A DNA stretch of 41,474 nucleotides from Aneurinibacillus aneurinilyticus ATCC 12856 (GTDB lineage Bacteria; Bacillota; Bacilli; Aneurinibacillales; Aneurinibacillaceae): NCBI RefSeq assembly GCF_000466385.1, contig NZ_KE952746.1, forward strand, positions 1 through 41,474, in the 5' to 3' direction. Below, in pieces: positions 41,231 to 41,474 of this stretch (positions are counted from its first letter, which is position 1; each line of letters begins with the position of its first letter). A program made the position numbers and the translations under genes. The notes beneath the pieces were generated by a model that worked only from the letters and a program-made list of their open reading frames with translations, did no database searches and had not been told where the DNA came from.

Positions 41231-41474
41231 TGCATACCCTTCCTTCTATATAGCCCCTCGCCCACCCATTGTATCAAATGATATATGCACTTATATCACC
41301 ATTGTTACTCATTCTAACAAAGCCCATTCCTTTTTTCTATAATCAAATGTATCTCTCCCCTCTCTCACGTATATAAATTACACTTAATATTTTGACAGAG
41401 TAGCGTCGGTTCGTCTCCCGCACCCAAGCATAGAGGGCCACTTTTTGCCTCGGCCAGTCGGGACCGCAAAACAT
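41231..41474. other. Upstream region of permease and GC-rich edge block
   Basis: 244 bp to the window edge. A dyad GATATA (41280-41285) N6 TATATC (41292-41297) sits about 50 bp before the permease start and may be an operator. From about 41395 to the end composition changes to GC-rich with repeated short complementary words (GGCC twice, GAGG/CCTC), as if part of a structured RNA cut by the window edge. It was not identifiable. Confidence 0.35.

Noticed and set aside
41231-41474. Purine riboswitch before the NCS2 permease
   Set aside because: The purine aptamer core strings (ATATGG, TCTACC, GACTACG) are absent on the minus strand of this region.
41395-41474. tRNA, SRP RNA or ykkC-type riboswitch at the right edge
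   Set aside because: Only short partial resemblances (a GACTGGCCGAG word, a TTCG loop) are present; no complete arm pattern or conserved core can be built.
1-41474. CRISPR array, prophage or integrative element
   Set aside because: No regularly spaced repeats, no structural phage genes, and the only integrase-like protein lacks the catalytic tyrosine.

Overview
The window looks like chromosome of a low- to mid-GC, endospore-forming Firmicute of the Bacillales. The gene content (BpsA/BpsB-type polyketide genes, YeiH-like exporter with its LysR regulator, Zn-type S14, acoABCL, CPA2 antiporter, Gram-positive Shine-Dalgarno sites AGGAGG with many GTG/TTG starts) suggests a Paenibacillaceae relative such as Aneurinibacillus or Brevibacillus. 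That placement is inference from protein style, not from a marker gene. No rRNA, tRNA, CRISPR array, complete insertion sequence or prophage was found.

Layout. 1-2750: a TipA-like MerR regulator with its own MerR-type promoter, a cluster of tiny unknown genes (one broken), then a c-di-GMP-I riboswitch with a terminator platform in front of a stand-alone CheY-like receiver and a remnant transposase HTH gene. 2750-6550: an unusual pair, a ketosynthase lacking the first catalytic His followed by a soluble KinA/E-like histidine kinase, then an orphan lipoprotein. 6650-13100: long endonuclease IV, dapA behind a lysine riboswitch with two tandem terminators, LysR/YeiH divergent pair, 3-hydroxyisobutyryl-CoA hydrolase. 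13200-16150: UPF0145 protein and small membrane partner, solitary Zn-type ribosomal protein S14, Uup/YfmR-like ABC-F ATPase.

16390-26120 is one functional block: a molybdenum-cofactor operon (mobA-moeA-mobB-moaE-moaD) downstream of a quinol-linked molybdopterin oxidoreductase operon (NarI-like membrane subunit, NapA/NasC-like catalytic subunit, four-cluster ferredoxin, TAT-exported Rieske protein, small membrane protein, NarK-type nitrate/nitrite transporter). A perfect Fnr-type palindrome sits at the expected class II distance in front of it, so the block probably supports anaerobic nitrate reduction with an architecture different from NarGHJI.

26250-34700: GNAT, nitrilase, LysN-like aminotransferase, bpsA-bpsB type III polyketide synthase and methyltransferase, CPA2 antiporter, a tyrosine-recombinase-fold protein that has lost its catalytic residues, a sirtuin and a guanylate-kinase-like protein. 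34930-39780: the acetoin dehydrogenase operon acoA-acoB-acoC-acoL behind a clear sigma-54 promoter with a dyad upstream. The right end holds an NCS2/AzgA-type purine permease and an unassigned GC-rich block at the window edge.

Most interesting leads: the ketosynthase/kinase pair, the c-di-GMP switch, the Rieske-containing nitrate-reductase-like complex, and the catalytically dead integrase-like protein.
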